Source of the DNA: JBKQVT01 sp052139835 | GTDB taxonomy: Bacteria > Planctomycetota > Planctomycetia > Pirellulales > Thermoguttaceae | Length of the DNA: 57,660 nt | Direction of reading: 5' to 3' | Assembly: GCA_052139835.1 (NCBI GenBank) | Contig: JBKQVT010000233.1 | Span: 1 to 57,660, forward strand | Shown: in pieces, positions 25,573-32,919 of the stretch | Layout: every line of letters begins with the position of its first letter | Numbering within the stretch: position 1 is the first letter of the stretch | Position numbers and translations under genes: made by a program | Notes under the pieces: generated by a model | The model's database searches: none | The model's input: the letters and a program-made list of their open reading frames with translations, nothing else | Told to the model about the DNA's origin: nothing

Positions 25573-25774
25573 TCGTGGGAGAGGCTTTCCGCCGCTGGTA
25601 TCGCCCGCTGCCAAAATTGAGGGCCGGCGGCGTTGTCTTACGTGCTACTGGCGTTTCCGTTATGCAGAACTCTCCGCCGGCCCGCGTAGTTTGGTCTTAG
25701 GTCTTCGGTCTTAGGACTTAGGGTTGGGTTCCGAGCCAAGACCCAAGTCCCCGTGGCGAAATTTTCGCCACGGC
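25573..25774. other. Intergenic region left of the element, with perfect hairpin 25751-25773
   Basis: GGTCTTAGG / GGACTTAGG-type simple repeats occupy about 25690-25730. CCGTGGCGAAA and TTTCGCCACGG form a perfect palindrome immediately outside attL. Before integration this hairpin would have stood just after the minus-strand tRNA-Asp gene, so it may be that gene's original terminator, though no T-run follows. Confidence 0.55.
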
Positions 25775-25822
25775 CGAGCGAGGACGACGGGAATCGAACC
25801 CGCAACCTTCGGATCGACAGTC
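25775..25822. repeat. attL: 48-bp copy of tRNA-Asp 3' end
   Basis: Identical over 48 bases to 34623-34670 (first bases CGAGCGAGGACGACGGGAAT). The sequences diverge at once on both sides. It contains the T-arm and anticodon-stem half but not the 5' half of the tRNA, so it is not a functional gene. Confidence 0.92.
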
Positions 25823-25835
25823 AACCGGCGATGAG

Positions 25836-26162
25836 TTGCAACCCGCAAAGCTACAAGACCTTACGGCAACCACTTCGCCGGTTTGCACCAGGGTTTGCAC
25901 CAGCAACCTCGAAAACGCAAACGCCGACGCGCTCGACGCCGACCAGGGCAGTATAGGCGAACGGCTCGACGCCGACCAGGGGACCGAAGACGAAGCGGCC
26001 GACGCCGACCCGCTGGCGAAGCTCGCCGCCGCCGTGCTGAGTCTCTCGCCGGCCGACCGCGAACGGCTCGCCGCCATGCTCACCGGGCACCAGGGGGAAG
26101 CCGAAGGAAAAGCCGACCTGCCCCCGGCTCTTGGGTCCTCCCGGAGGGAGAAACCGAATTGA
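25836..26162 (+). CDS. Small acidic hypothetical protein (uncertain)
   Basis: The frame has 108 codons, but the start is doubtful: the first 30 codons run through the left end of the element, and no Shine-Dalgarno is visible. The Asp-rich middle (DALDADQG, RLDADQG, a short duplicated unit) and the helix DPLAKLAAAVLSLSPADRERLAAML look protein-coding and have the flavour of small planctomycete helical proteins. The real gene may be shorter, beginning inside the frame with an alternative codon. Function unknown. Confidence 0.4.
   Translation: MQPAKLQDLTATTSPVCTRVCTSNLENANADALDADQGSIGERLDADQGTEDEAADADPLAKLAAAVLSLSPADRERLAAMLTGHQGEAEGKADLPPALGSSRREKPN
25881..25904 (+). repeat. Candidate integrase arm site, left end
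   Basis: Two direct copies of GTTTGCACCA with a 12-base period (25881-25890, 25893-25902), 58 bases inside attL. The same arrangement recurs near the right end (34455-34478). It could also be a remnant of an integrase 3' coding end, since both sites translate as FAPxFAPAT in one frame. Confidence 0.55.
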
Positions 26163-26233
26163 CGGTTGTGGGAACAGTAACCGGGGGTGAGAGAGTTTGT
26201 TTTCAGGCTGACCACCGCAACGGAGAACATGGG

Positions 26234-26575
26234 ATGAACGGCAACGGCACACCGGAACGGCGAAGACCTATCGAACGCGAATACCTGGCAACCCTCAACG
26301 CGGTGGTATCGCTCGACAAGTGGCGGGCAATCTGCGAGAAGGCTGCTGACGCCGCCCTTGCCGGGGACGCCCGGGCGCGGGAGTGGCTTTCCAAGTGGCT
26401 CTTGGCGACGGAAAGCCGGCCGTTGACCGTGCTGGCCGCCGAAGAATCGGACGCCGCCCCGGAAGCCGTCGCCGACGCCGAAGTGACGGCGCGCCGGGAA
26501 CGAATCGAACTGGGCCGTCGGGCCGACGAACAAAACCGGCTGCTCTTGGAATCGCTCTGTTCCGGGAGGGCGTGA
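26234..26575 (+). CDS. Element-borne hypothetical protein
   Basis: 113 aa from MNGNGTPERR; GGAG lies 8 bases upstream, and the longer open frame from 25883 is Arg-rich shadow sequence. The sequence REYLATLNAVVSLDKWRAICEKAADAALAGDARAREWLSK-type (helix, W-x-x-I, AR-WL) resembles small proteins at the start of phage or island modules, but no specific family is claimed. A charged helical C-terminus (RRERIELGRRADEQNRLLLE) suggests a coiled coil. It is followed 41 bp later by the zinc-ribbon gene. Confidence 0.6.
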   Translation: MNGNGTPERRRPIEREYLATLNAVVSLDKWRAICEKAADAALAGDARAREWLSKWLLATESRPLTVLAAEESDAAPEAVADAEVTARRERIELGRRADEQNRLLLESLCSGRA

Positions 26576-26616
26576 GGCGCGCGGGCTGGCGATTTTGGCA
26601 AAAAGTGGGGCCGAAC

Positions 26617-27099
26617 ATGGGCGGGCCGGGTAGCGGGGACTGGTTTCGGACGGCAAAGAAGACAACCGCCGAAGACTCCCTGGCACTGGGGATCGGCGAG
26701 TTTCGGGGACATATCTTCCCGACTTCCGCAGGCACCGTCACTTGGACCAGGGCCGGAACTGTAATGGCTTCCATCGGCTATTCCGTCACCTGGGAATCCG
26801 GGCCGACGTTGACCTTGCACTACCGCCGGGGCGAAACGGACGTTCGCCTACCGATACCCTTGCAAGGGACCTTTCCGGCGTTGGGCGGGCTCCGCTTGTG
26901 GTTCACCTGCCCCTTGAACGCGTCCGGGGTGCCGTGCAACCGTCGGGTCGGCAAGCTCTATCTGCCGCCGGGGGTTCGCTACTTCGGCTGCCGCCATTGC
27001 CACAATCTGACCTACCGAAGCTCGCAAGAGGCGCACAAGACGGAACGGCTGTTTGCATGGCTCGATTCCCGCCTTCGCATTCGGGAGGAAAACCGGTAA
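26617..27099 (+). CDS. Element-borne zinc-ribbon protein, MGGPGSG type
   Basis: 160 aa from MGGPGSGDWF; the long upstream open frame is rejected. A beta-rich N-terminal half (IGYSVTWESG, LTLHYRRGETDVRLPIPL) leads to WFTCPLNASGVPCNRRVGKLYLP and FGCRHCHNLTY. The two Cys pairs probably bind one zinc ion. I recognise the pattern as a recurrent hypothetical family of planctomycete-like genomes, but its role is unknown; a DNA-binding or accessory function in the element is plausible. The next 126 bases to the following gene hold GCCCGGGCC-type inverted repeats and nothing coding. Confidence 0.65.
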   Translation: MGGPGSGDWFRTAKKTTAEDSLALGIGEFRGHIFPTSAGTVTWTRAGTVMASIGYSVTWESGPTLTLHYRRGETDVRLPIPLQGTFPALGGLRLWFTCPLNASGVPCNRRVGKLYLPPGVRYFGCRHCHNLTYRSSQEAHKTERLFAWLDSRLRIREENR

Positions 27100-27225
27100 A
27101 GTAAGAACATCGGGACGGTTGTGCCGGGTGGCCACCTGGACAACCAAGCGGCCCGGGCCGGCAGGCGCGTTATTCGCCTTTCTCGCCGCCAGCCCGGGCC
27201 GACCCGTACAACGAAAGGCGAAATC

Positions 27226-28272
27226 ATGTACGCCCCTTCTCTGACCGAAGCGGTTTGCAGCGCTGTCTTGACGGCGCACACGGTTTGCCAGGCGGGGGAG
27301 TGGTCTGGCCCCGGCTTCTCTTGGGGCGACCTTGCGATACAACTGGCCGGACTCGACGCTTGGCTCTTGCGAACAAATGCCCTGTCTGACCGCGTTGCCG
27401 AGTTGCGTGCCGTCCACAATACCGCCCCGGAACCGATTGGTGGGGAAGACGCCGCCAGCTACCACGAAATGGGGCGGACTCTTGCCCGCAATCTGTGCAT
27501 GGCCGTTCGCTTCGCAGTCAAGCCCTTGTGCGCGCTTGAACCGGCGTGGGAACCGATGCCGGACGCCGCCGACTTAGAGGCACACAGCCCCGGAGTGCTC
27601 GCTATCCTTCGGGAGAACGCCCCGCGATTCAATGGATATCGCCGGCTGATGGCACTGATTGAAAACGAGGCCGCACGGGCTGCAAAAGAGGCCGCTGCCG
27701 GCGGCTCACCGGCCGACTCGCCGGGCACCACCGGGGACCTTATCGAGCGATTGCTTGCCGGGTCGGACAATGTGCGACTGTCTGACAATGACAACGCCTT
27801 TCTTTGCGCATTCTTACACCAACCGGGGAATCGTCCAACGTGTATGCAATTGGCTGGCAGGGAACGGGACCCGCTGGCGAAGCTCAGACTCATTCGGGAC
27901 TTCAACCGGAACTTGAAAGGTGCTCTGGCACCGCCGGCACCGGACCAGGCGAACGGCAACGCCGGCTCGACGCCGCCGACCGCCAAGCCGGAGCAAGGCG
28001 AAGGGAACGACAAGGCCGCCGCCGACAAGGAAATCAGCGAACTTGAAAGCAAGACCCCGCCGCTTGATAGAGGCTCGGGCAAGTGGGTCAATAACAAACG
28101 CGCCGCCGATCTTGAAGGAGTGGGAACCCGGACGCTCGCCGACTATCGAACTCAGGGTATCAAGAACACGGCCGGAACTTTTGGACGTGATAAGGACGGC
28201 CGAATATGGCGACGGGAAGGAACCCCGCGCTCCCATCCCTGGTATCTTCGCTTGACGCTTCGGGCAAAGTGA
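27226..28272 (+). CDS. Element-borne hypothetical protein with DNA-binding-like C-terminus
   Basis: 348 aa from MYAPSLTEAV, with GAAAGG upstream. The N-terminal half is helical (WGDLAIQLAGLDAWLL, MGRTLARNLCMAVRF). A low-complexity Ala/Glu/Gly segment lies at about residues 190-210, and a second Pro/Ala-rich linker near 245-275. The C-terminal 60 residues, GKWVNNKRAADLEGVGTRTL and DKDGRIWRREG, look like a small HTH plus a wing (resolvase/AlpA style 'RTLADYR'). It may be a regulator or initiator for the replication genes downstream. No family is assigned. Confidence 0.55.
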   Translation: MYAPSLTEAVCSAVLTAHTVCQAGEWSGPGFSWGDLAIQLAGLDAWLLRTNALSDRVAELRAVHNTAPEPIGGEDAASYHEMGRTLARNLCMAVRFAVKPLCALEPAWEPMPDAADLEAHSPGVLAILRENAPRFNGYRRLMALIENEAARAAKEAAAGGSPADSPGTTGDLIERLLAGSDNVRLSDNDNAFLCAFLHQPGNRPTCMQLAGRERDPLAKLRLIRDFNRNLKGALAPPAPDQANGNAGSTPPTAKPEQGEGNDKAAADKEISELESKTPPLDRGSGKWVNNKRAADLEGVGTRTLADYRTQGIKNTAGTFGRDKDGRIWRREGTPRSHPWYLRLTLRAK

Positions 28273-28293
28273 ATACGCCCCGGAACCGTCGAA

Positions 28294-28316
28294 AAAACCG
28301 TCAATTCGACGGTTTT
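28294..28316. terminator. Hairpin AAAACCGTC-N5-GACGGTTTT
   Basis: A perfect 9-bp stem with a 5-base loop, 22 bases after the stop of the preceding gene, with the 3' arm ending in TTTT. It could act as an intrinsic terminator or as an operator before the AlpA gene. Confidence 0.5.
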
Positions 28317-28352
28317 GACGATTGGGCGCAAAAGCCTTGTATTGAGATGATT

Positions 28353-28402
28353 CCCGTAGACAGGCAAGCAATGGGCTTGCCGCGAATCCTTCACTACGGG
28401 AG
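28353..28402 (+). promoter_or_regulatory. Nested hairpin in the alpA leader overlapping its Shine-Dalgarno
   Basis: Outer arms CCCGTAG (28353-28359) and CTACGGG (28394-28400) enclose an inner stem GGCAAGC (28363-28369) / GCTTGCC (28375-28381). The outer 3' arm supplies the first three bases of GGGAG, the ribosome-binding site of the gene at 28411. Folding could therefore limit translation. Confidence 0.45.
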
Positions 28403-28410
28403 TTGTAGCA

Positions 28411-28641
28411 ATGACTACTGTTCTCACGCCGGCCGACGCTTCGGCCAAGCTGCTTGACGTGCAAGCCGTCGCCGAATTGCTCGGCTGTTCGCCCCGTCAC
28501 GTCTACCGCCTTTCCGATGCCGGCCGGATGCCGGCCCCCGTCAAACTCGGCTCTCTGGTCCGCTGGTCCGCTGCCGCTATCCGGGAGTGGATTGACCAGG
28601 GGTGTCCCTCCGTTCGCAACATGAAAGGGGCAGGCCGATGA
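28411..28641 (+). CDS. AlpA/excisionase-type HTH protein
   Basis: 76 aa with GGGAG upstream. LLDVQAVAELLGCSPRHVYRLSDAGRMPAPVKLGSLVRW is the standard MerR-like winged HTH of AlpA and Xis proteins, with Trp-containing IREWIDQG at the end. In an integrated element such proteins act as excisionase and/or as activator of the integrase. The 3' end overlaps the next gene by 4 bp (ATGA), so they are translationally coupled. Confidence 0.85.
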   Translation: MTTVLTPADASAKLLDVQAVAELLGCSPRHVYRLSDAGRMPAPVKLGSLVRWSAAAIREWIDQGCPSVRNMKGAGR

Positions 28642-29132
28642 CGTGCAAGACCAAGTGCTACCCGTGCCGCTGTGGTGCGGCCGAAGGCGAACGGCTGAAG
28701 GCCGACGCTCTTGCCCTATTGGAAGCGCGCCGCGAAGTCTACGTTCGCCGTGGTCGGCGGGCGCTCTTGCGGGCAATGCTTGACGGTGACGGCCGGGCGA
28801 CGGCCGATGATGTTTATGTCGTTGTGGAATTGGCACCCGGAACCGACCCCCGTTGTCTTGGATCGGTCCCCGGGGCGCTCGCCTATGCGAAGATCATTCG
28901 CGCTGCTGGCTTTGTCCGCTCGACGCGCCCTGAACGTCATGCAAGCTGGCTGCAAGTGTGGGAACTGGCCGACCGCGGCAAGGCGCTACGCTGGCTTGCC
29001 GATCATCCCGACTTGCCGGACCCCGCCGACGCCGACCAGGCCGCCGGCTCGCAACGTGTTTTGTTTTCGATCCACACCACAAACGAACCGACCCCGACGG
29101 TTGCCGCCGCCGGGGCCGGAATGGAGCAATAA
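28638..29132 (+). CDS. Element-borne hypothetical protein upstream of DUF669
   Basis: 164 aa, ATGA overlap with the AlpA gene. After a Cys-rich start (TKCYPCRCG) comes RRGRRALLRAMLDGDGRATADDV, a winged-helix-like segment, followed by LGSVPGALAYAKIIRAAGF and LADHPDLPDPADAD. It probably forms a small wHTH protein. The position at the head of a phage-type replication module suggests a regulatory or accessory DNA-binding role; no characterised homologue is known to me. Confidence 0.65.
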   Translation: MTCKTKCYPCRCGAAEGERLKADALALLEARREVYVRRGRRALLRAMLDGDGRATADDVYVVVELAPGTDPRCLGSVPGALAYAKIIRAAGFVRSTRPERHASWLQVWELADRGKALRWLADHPDLPDPADADQAAGSQRVLFSIHTTNEPTPTVAAAGAGMEQ

Positions 29133-29136
29133 CCCC

Positions 29137-29673
29137 ATGACTCGAAAATCTCTCTCTGACATTTTACGCAATGGCGAACGTGAAAGTCTATCCCGTGCAT
29201 GGGGCGAGACTCAGGCCGCCGAAGATTTTGCACCGCTGCCGTCGGGCGAGTACGTCGCCCGGATCGTCGGCGCGGAACTGTTCACCAGCAAGACCAAGGG
29301 CACGGCCGGCTACAAGCTCGGCTTCCGCGTCTTGGAAGGGGACCACCAGGGCCGGCAATTCTGGCATGATGTTTGGCTGACGCCGGCCGCGCTGCCGATG
29401 GCCAAGCGCGACCTTGCCAAGCTCGGGGTAACGGCGCTGGAACAATTGGAACGGCCGTTGCCGCCGGGTATCCGCTGCCGGGTGAAGCTCGCCCTTCGCA
29501 AAGATGATGAGGGCAGCGAGTACAACCGGGTGAAGACGTTTCTTGTGGAGGGGATCGACCCGCCGGAAGTTGACGCCTTCGCGCCGGCCGATGGGGCACC
29601 CTCTGGGTCCGGGCCGGCACGGCAATCCCAAGACGCCGACGGATCGGCAGGGGGGCCGAATGGCGACTTTTGA
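29137..29673 (+). CDS. DUF669-type phage replication-associated protein
   Basis: 178 aa from MTRKSLSDIL, 4 bases after the previous stop. LPSGEYVARIVGAELFTSKTKG, YKLGFRVLEGDHQGRQFWHD and LAKLGVTALEQLERPLP match the DUF669 pattern. Such proteins are OB-like and occur in phage replication modules, where a single-strand-binding role has been suggested. The C-terminus is acidic and Gly/Ser-rich (QDADGSAGGPNGDF), typical of SSB tails. It overlaps the start of the primase gene by 14 bp. Confidence 0.75.
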   Translation: MTRKSLSDILRNGERESLSRAWGETQAAEDFAPLPSGEYVARIVGAELFTSKTKGTAGYKLGFRVLEGDHQGRQFWHDVWLTPAALPMAKRDLAKLGVTALEQLERPLPPGIRCRVKLALRKDDEGSEYNRVKTFLVEGIDPPEVDAFAPADGAPSGSGPARQSQDADGSAGGPNGDF

Positions 29674-31093
29674 TTGCCCCTTCGGCTTCCGGATCGTCGG
29701 CAAGACATGCGAACCGCGCCGGCTGGTGGACGCCGGCGCGGCCTTCGCCGCCTATGCCGGTTGTGACCAGCGCGCCGAGTGCGGGCGGGAAGCCTACCTT
29801 TCCGCCTTCCGCTTCGCCGCTGACTTCGCCGACCACCTGAAGGCTACCGGCTCGACGGCGGGCTTTCAGGGGCCGTGCTGGTCCCCGTGGCTCTGGTGGG
29901 ACATAGACGGCGAAGAATTGCACTATGCCCACCAGGACGCCGGGGCGCTGGCCGCTTTCCTGGTGGAACGATACGCCGTGGAACCGGGCGAACTGCTGAT
30001 TTTCTTCTCGGGAAGCAAAGGCTTTCACCTGGGGCTGGCGACGTGCTTATGGTTGCCGCCACCTTCGGCCGACTTCCACCGGACGGCGCGGCGCTTCGCC
30101 GAACACGTTGCCGAACTGGCCGCCGTGACGATTGACGCCGGGGTCTATGACAAGGTGAGGGCCTTTCGCGCCCCGAATTCTTGGCACCCGAAGACCGGCC
30201 TTCACAAGCGCCGCCTATCGTATGACGAATTGCTGGGGCCGCTCGACGCTATCCTTGAACTCGCCAAGATGCCGACGCCGTTTGACGTGCCACAAGTGAC
30301 CAGGACCAGCGAAGCCGCCGCCGCTGACTGGCAAGCGGCTGCCGACCAGGGAGCAAGAGAAGGCGAAGCGAAGGCACAACGCCGCGCCGCCGGCAACGGC
30401 TCGCCGATCTTGAACCGCTCGACGCTCGCCTTTATTCGGGACGGCGCGGGGACCGGGGACCGACACCGGCTCTTGTTCTCTGCCGCCGCGAACCTTGCCG
30501 AGTTTGGTTGTACGCCGGCGCTGGCCGTCGCCCTGTTGGAAGAATCCGCGCTCGACTCGGGGCTATCGCCGAAAGACGTTCGCCGGCAAGTCGAGTGCGG
30601 GCTTGCGGCTGTCCCTTCGCCTTCGGCGATGGAACCGACGCAACAGGCCGCGCCGGGATCGACGCAAGACGCCCCGGACGGCTCGACGGTCAAGGAACCG
30701 CTGGAAGCCGCTGCAAGCGATTCTGGGAGCTGTGGCGCGCAATCGTGCCAGCAAGTGACAGGGGTGACGGAACCCGCACCGGCCGCCGATCTACAAGCCG
30801 CCCTGGCGCGGCTCTGGGGATCGACGCCGGCAAAGGCCGACCAGGGCGAAGCCGTGCCGCAAGCGCCGATGCTCGACGGCCCGCCGCCCGTGCTGCCGCC
30901 GGACCCGCCGCCGCTGATTCCGTTGCCACCGGGGGCCGTCGGCTCGGGGACGCTCGATAAGCCGTGCCGCTGCGGCTCGACGGAGTATGTAGACGTGGCA
31001 ATCAGCGAAGGCCGAAGCCGCCGGGACTGCCGCCGCTGCGGGCGCTTCGTCGGCTGGGGCCGCTGGCATGACCAGGGAGGGCCGACGCCATGA
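29660..31093 (+). CDS. Primase-polymerase (AEP/PrimPol family) with C-terminal zinc ribbon
   Basis: 477 aa. The archaeo-eukaryotic primase core is visible: WWDIDGEEL with metal ligands Asp81 and Asp83, then FFSGSKGFHLG with the Ser-x-Lys-x-x-His nucleotide motif (about 117-123). A third acidic position is probably in TIDAGVYDKVRAFRAPNS. Residues 270-410 are helical and partly low-complexity. A C-terminal zinc ribbon, CRCGSTEYVDVA...CRRCGRF, ends the protein. It should prime and perhaps extend DNA replication of the element, with the ATPase encoded immediately downstream (4-bp overlap). Confidence 0.8.
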   Translation: MATFDCPFGFRIVGKTCEPRRLVDAGAAFAAYAGCDQRAECGREAYLSAFRFAADFADHLKATGSTAGFQGPCWSPWLWWDIDGEELHYAHQDAGALAAFLVERYAVEPGELLIFFSGSKGFHLGLATCLWLPPPSADFHRTARRFAEHVAELAAVTIDAGVYDKVRAFRAPNSWHPKTGLHKRRLSYDELLGPLDAILELAKMPTPFDVPQVTRTSEAAAADWQAAADQGAREGEAKAQRRAAGNGSPILNRSTLAFIRDGAGTGDRHRLLFSAAANLAEFGCTPALAVALLEESALDSGLSPKDVRRQVECGLAAVPSPSAMEPTQQAAPGSTQDAPDGSTVKEPLEAAASDSGSCGAQSCQQVTGVTEPAPAADLQAALARLWGSTPAKADQGEAVPQAPMLDGPPPVLPPDPPPLIPLPPGAVGSGTLDKPCRCGSTEYVDVAISEGRSRRDCRRCGRFVGWGRWHDQGGPTP

Positions 31094-32016
31094 AAGGGAA
31101 ACCGACCTATCAAACGGCCGCCGATGTTTTCGACGGCTGGAAAGAAGACGTGCTGACCGGCTCGCCGCCCGTGCTCTGGCCGGTCGGCTCGGGGGCACTG
31201 GCGCGGCTGGAAATCGGCCCCGGGCTGGTGACGCTTTTGGGCGGGGCACCAGGGGCGGGCAAGACCGCCTTCGCCATGCAACTTGTGACCGACGCCTTGC
31301 GGCTGACGCCGACGCTTCGGGCTCTGGTGTGCAACGTGGAAATGCCGCCGCGGGTTTTGCTTGACCGGCAGCTAAGCCGGCTCTCGGGGATCGACCTGGG
31401 GACGATTCGCTATCGACGATTCGACCAGGAACACGCCGACCGGATCGACCAGGCGATGCACACGTTGGAACCGCTGGCCGACCGGCTCGCCTTCGTCCGG
31501 CCGCCGTTCAATCTGGAGAACGTCGCCGCTTCGGCCGACGGCTTCCGTGCCGACCTGCTGGTGCTCGACTATATCCAGCGAATCCCGCCGCCGGGGCAAC
31601 ACGCCGACAAGCGGGTTGCCGTCAACGCGACGATGGATTACTTGCGCCAGTTTGCCGACGCCCCGGTTGCCGTGCTGGTTGTGGCCGCCGTCGGCCGGAC
31701 GAAGGATAACAAAGGCCGATCCTCCTATTCGGGCGACGGGTTGAACCTGGCTTCATTCCGCGAATCGTCGGAACTGGAGTTTGGGGCCGACGATGCCTTT
31801 ATCATGGTCCCATCGGAAGACGGCGCGGAGTATGGCACCGTGACGGTTGCCGTCAAGCACCTGAAGGCTCGGCACACGGAACCGAAAGACTTGCTCTTGG
31901 AGTTTGACCGCCGGATACAGCGATTCGTGGAACCCGGACGGCAAGGGAAAGCCGGCCCGGGGCAAACTGCAATCGGCGCTGGCTGCCGCATGGGCCAGCA
32001 CACCGCCGGCCGCTGA
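31090..32016 (+). CDS. DnaB/RecA-like replicative ATPase
   Basis: 308 aa, ATGA overlap with the PrimPol gene. Walker A GGAPGAGKTA (51-60), VCNVEMPPRVLLDR, Walker B ADLLVLDYIQRI and the DnaB-like sensor segment VAVLVVAAVGRTKD are present, followed by AVKHLKARHTEPKDLLLEFD, which matches the end of DnaB-type helicase domains. It lacks the DnaB N-terminal primase-interaction domain, as usual for small phage helicases paired with a PrimPol. It probably unwinds the element's DNA. Confidence 0.8.
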   Translation: MKGKPTYQTAADVFDGWKEDVLTGSPPVLWPVGSGALARLEIGPGLVTLLGGAPGAGKTAFAMQLVTDALRLTPTLRALVCNVEMPPRVLLDRQLSRLSGIDLGTIRYRRFDQEHADRIDQAMHTLEPLADRLAFVRPPFNLENVAASADGFRADLLVLDYIQRIPPPGQHADKRVAVNATMDYLRQFADAPVAVLVVAAVGRTKDNKGRSSYSGDGLNLASFRESSELEFGADDAFIMVPSEDGAEYGTVTVAVKHLKARHTEPKDLLLEFDRRIQRFVEPGRQGKAGPGQTAIGAGCRMGQHTAGR

Positions 32017-32043
32017 CGATGAGGCTGACCAGGGGGGCGAGAC

Positions 32044-32490
32044 ATGGTAGGCGAACTGTCCGCACCAAAGCCGCTTGCCGTGGGACGCGAACCGCCGCCG
32101 CTTCGGCTGGCACCGTCACCAAACGGAGCAAACGGCCGACCGGCACGGCACCAGGGACACAGGGGCAAGGCGAAGGGAAAGGCCGCCGGCCGCAAGGCGG
32201 GGGACCGCTTCGCCGTGCTCAACGCCTTCGTTGACTTCACCATGCAAGAGCTATCGAGGGCGGAAGCGCTGGTTTGGCTCGCCTTGTTTCGGGATACCAA
32301 GCCGGACGGGCTGGCGCGAACGGGACAAGCCGACCTGGCACGCCGGGCCGGGGTGAACATCCGCACCGTCAAGCGAACCGTCGCAAGTTTGCGCCGGCTC
32401 GGGGTGCTGGTGGTGGTGTATCGGGGGAGCCTTCGCCGCGGCCCCTCGACGTATCGCGTAAGACCCCTTACCACCCGAAAGGAAAGGTGA
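32044..32490 (+). CDS. Winged-helix/HTH DNA-binding protein
   Basis: 148 aa; GGGGGCGAGAC precedes the ATG. A basic, Gly/Pro-rich N-terminus is followed by a helix (RFAVLNAFVDFTMQELSRAEAL) and a winged helix: LARTGQADLARRAGVNIRTVKRTVASLRRLGVLVVVYRGS. This is the design of phage replication-initiator or repressor wHTH proteins. It probably binds the element's origin or promoter. It sits 27 bp after the ATPase gene in the same operon. Confidence 0.7.
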   Translation: MVGELSAPKPLAVGREPPPLRLAPSPNGANGRPARHQGHRGKAKGKAAGRKAGDRFAVLNAFVDFTMQELSRAEALVWLALFRDTKPDGLARTGQADLARRAGVNIRTVKRTVASLRRLGVLVVVYRGSLRRGPSTYRVRPLTTRKER

Positions 32491-32491
32491 C

Positions 32492-32671
32492 ATGGGCGAC
32501 ACCTTGCATGGGGACATTTCGCGCCCGGAACCGGGGGCATGGGTGTCACCTATCCCAGAATGGGACCAGAATAGGCGACTGGTGCCTATCCGGCACCGTC
32601 GCCATAGAAAGAAAAGAAGTAGGCGCGGCAAAATCCGCTTGACGAAAATGCCGATACTTAGTAAAACATAA
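32492..32671 (+). CDS. Small basic protein, 59 aa
   Basis: A short gene with a strong GGAAAGG Shine-Dalgarno 4-5 bases before the ATG; it starts 1 bp after the previous stop and ends 2 bp before the next start. The product begins MGDTLHGDISRPEPGAW and has a highly basic centre (RRHRKKRSRRGK), suggesting nucleic-acid binding. The tight spacing argues that it is really translated. No homologue is recognised. Confidence 0.55.
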   Translation: MGDTLHGDISRPEPGAWVSPIPEWDQNRRLVPIRHRRHRKKRSRRGKIRLTKMPILSKT

Positions 32672-32673
32672 GC

Positions 32674-32886
32674 ATGAGCAAGACAAAGCCGACCATGACC
32701 GACGTGCTGAAAACGGCAATCGAGGAAAGCGGGGTGTCGCGTTACCGAATCTCGCAGGATACGGGGCTTACGGAACCTTCCCTTTGTCGATTCATGCAGG
32801 GCGTGGCAACCCTACGGCTCGACAAGGCCGACGTGCTGGCCGACTACCTGGGGCTGGAATTGGTGAAGAAACGAAAGGCAAAGTGA
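32674..32886 (+). CDS. XRE/Cro-type HTH regulator
   Basis: 70 aa. MTDVLKTAIEESGVSRYRISQDTGLTEPSLCRF is a lambda-repressor-like HTH, followed by GVATLRLDKADVLADYLGLEL. A single-domain Cro-like protein of this kind probably controls the element's lysogeny-type switch or the integrase gene 33 bp downstream. Confidence 0.82.
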   Translation: MSKTKPTMTDVLKTAIEESGVSRYRISQDTGLTEPSLCRFMQGVATLRLDKADVLADYLGLELVKKRKAK

Positions 32887-32919
32887 CCGGCTCGACGCCG
32901 GAAAAGTGAAAGGCGAATC

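Noticed and set aside
25775..25822. A second tRNA-Asp gene at the left end of the element
   Set aside because: Only the 3' part is present; the 5' acceptor strand and D arm are missing, so it is an attachment-site copy.
25883..26233. N-terminal extension of the gene at 26234
   Set aside because: The translated stretch is an Arg-rich shadow of the overlapping Asp/Ala-rich frame; a Shine-Dalgarno precedes the ATG at 26234.
28711..29136. N-terminal extension of the DUF669 protein to 320 codons
   Set aside because: It overlaps the preceding gene out of frame; the start at 29137 gives the normal DUF669 length.
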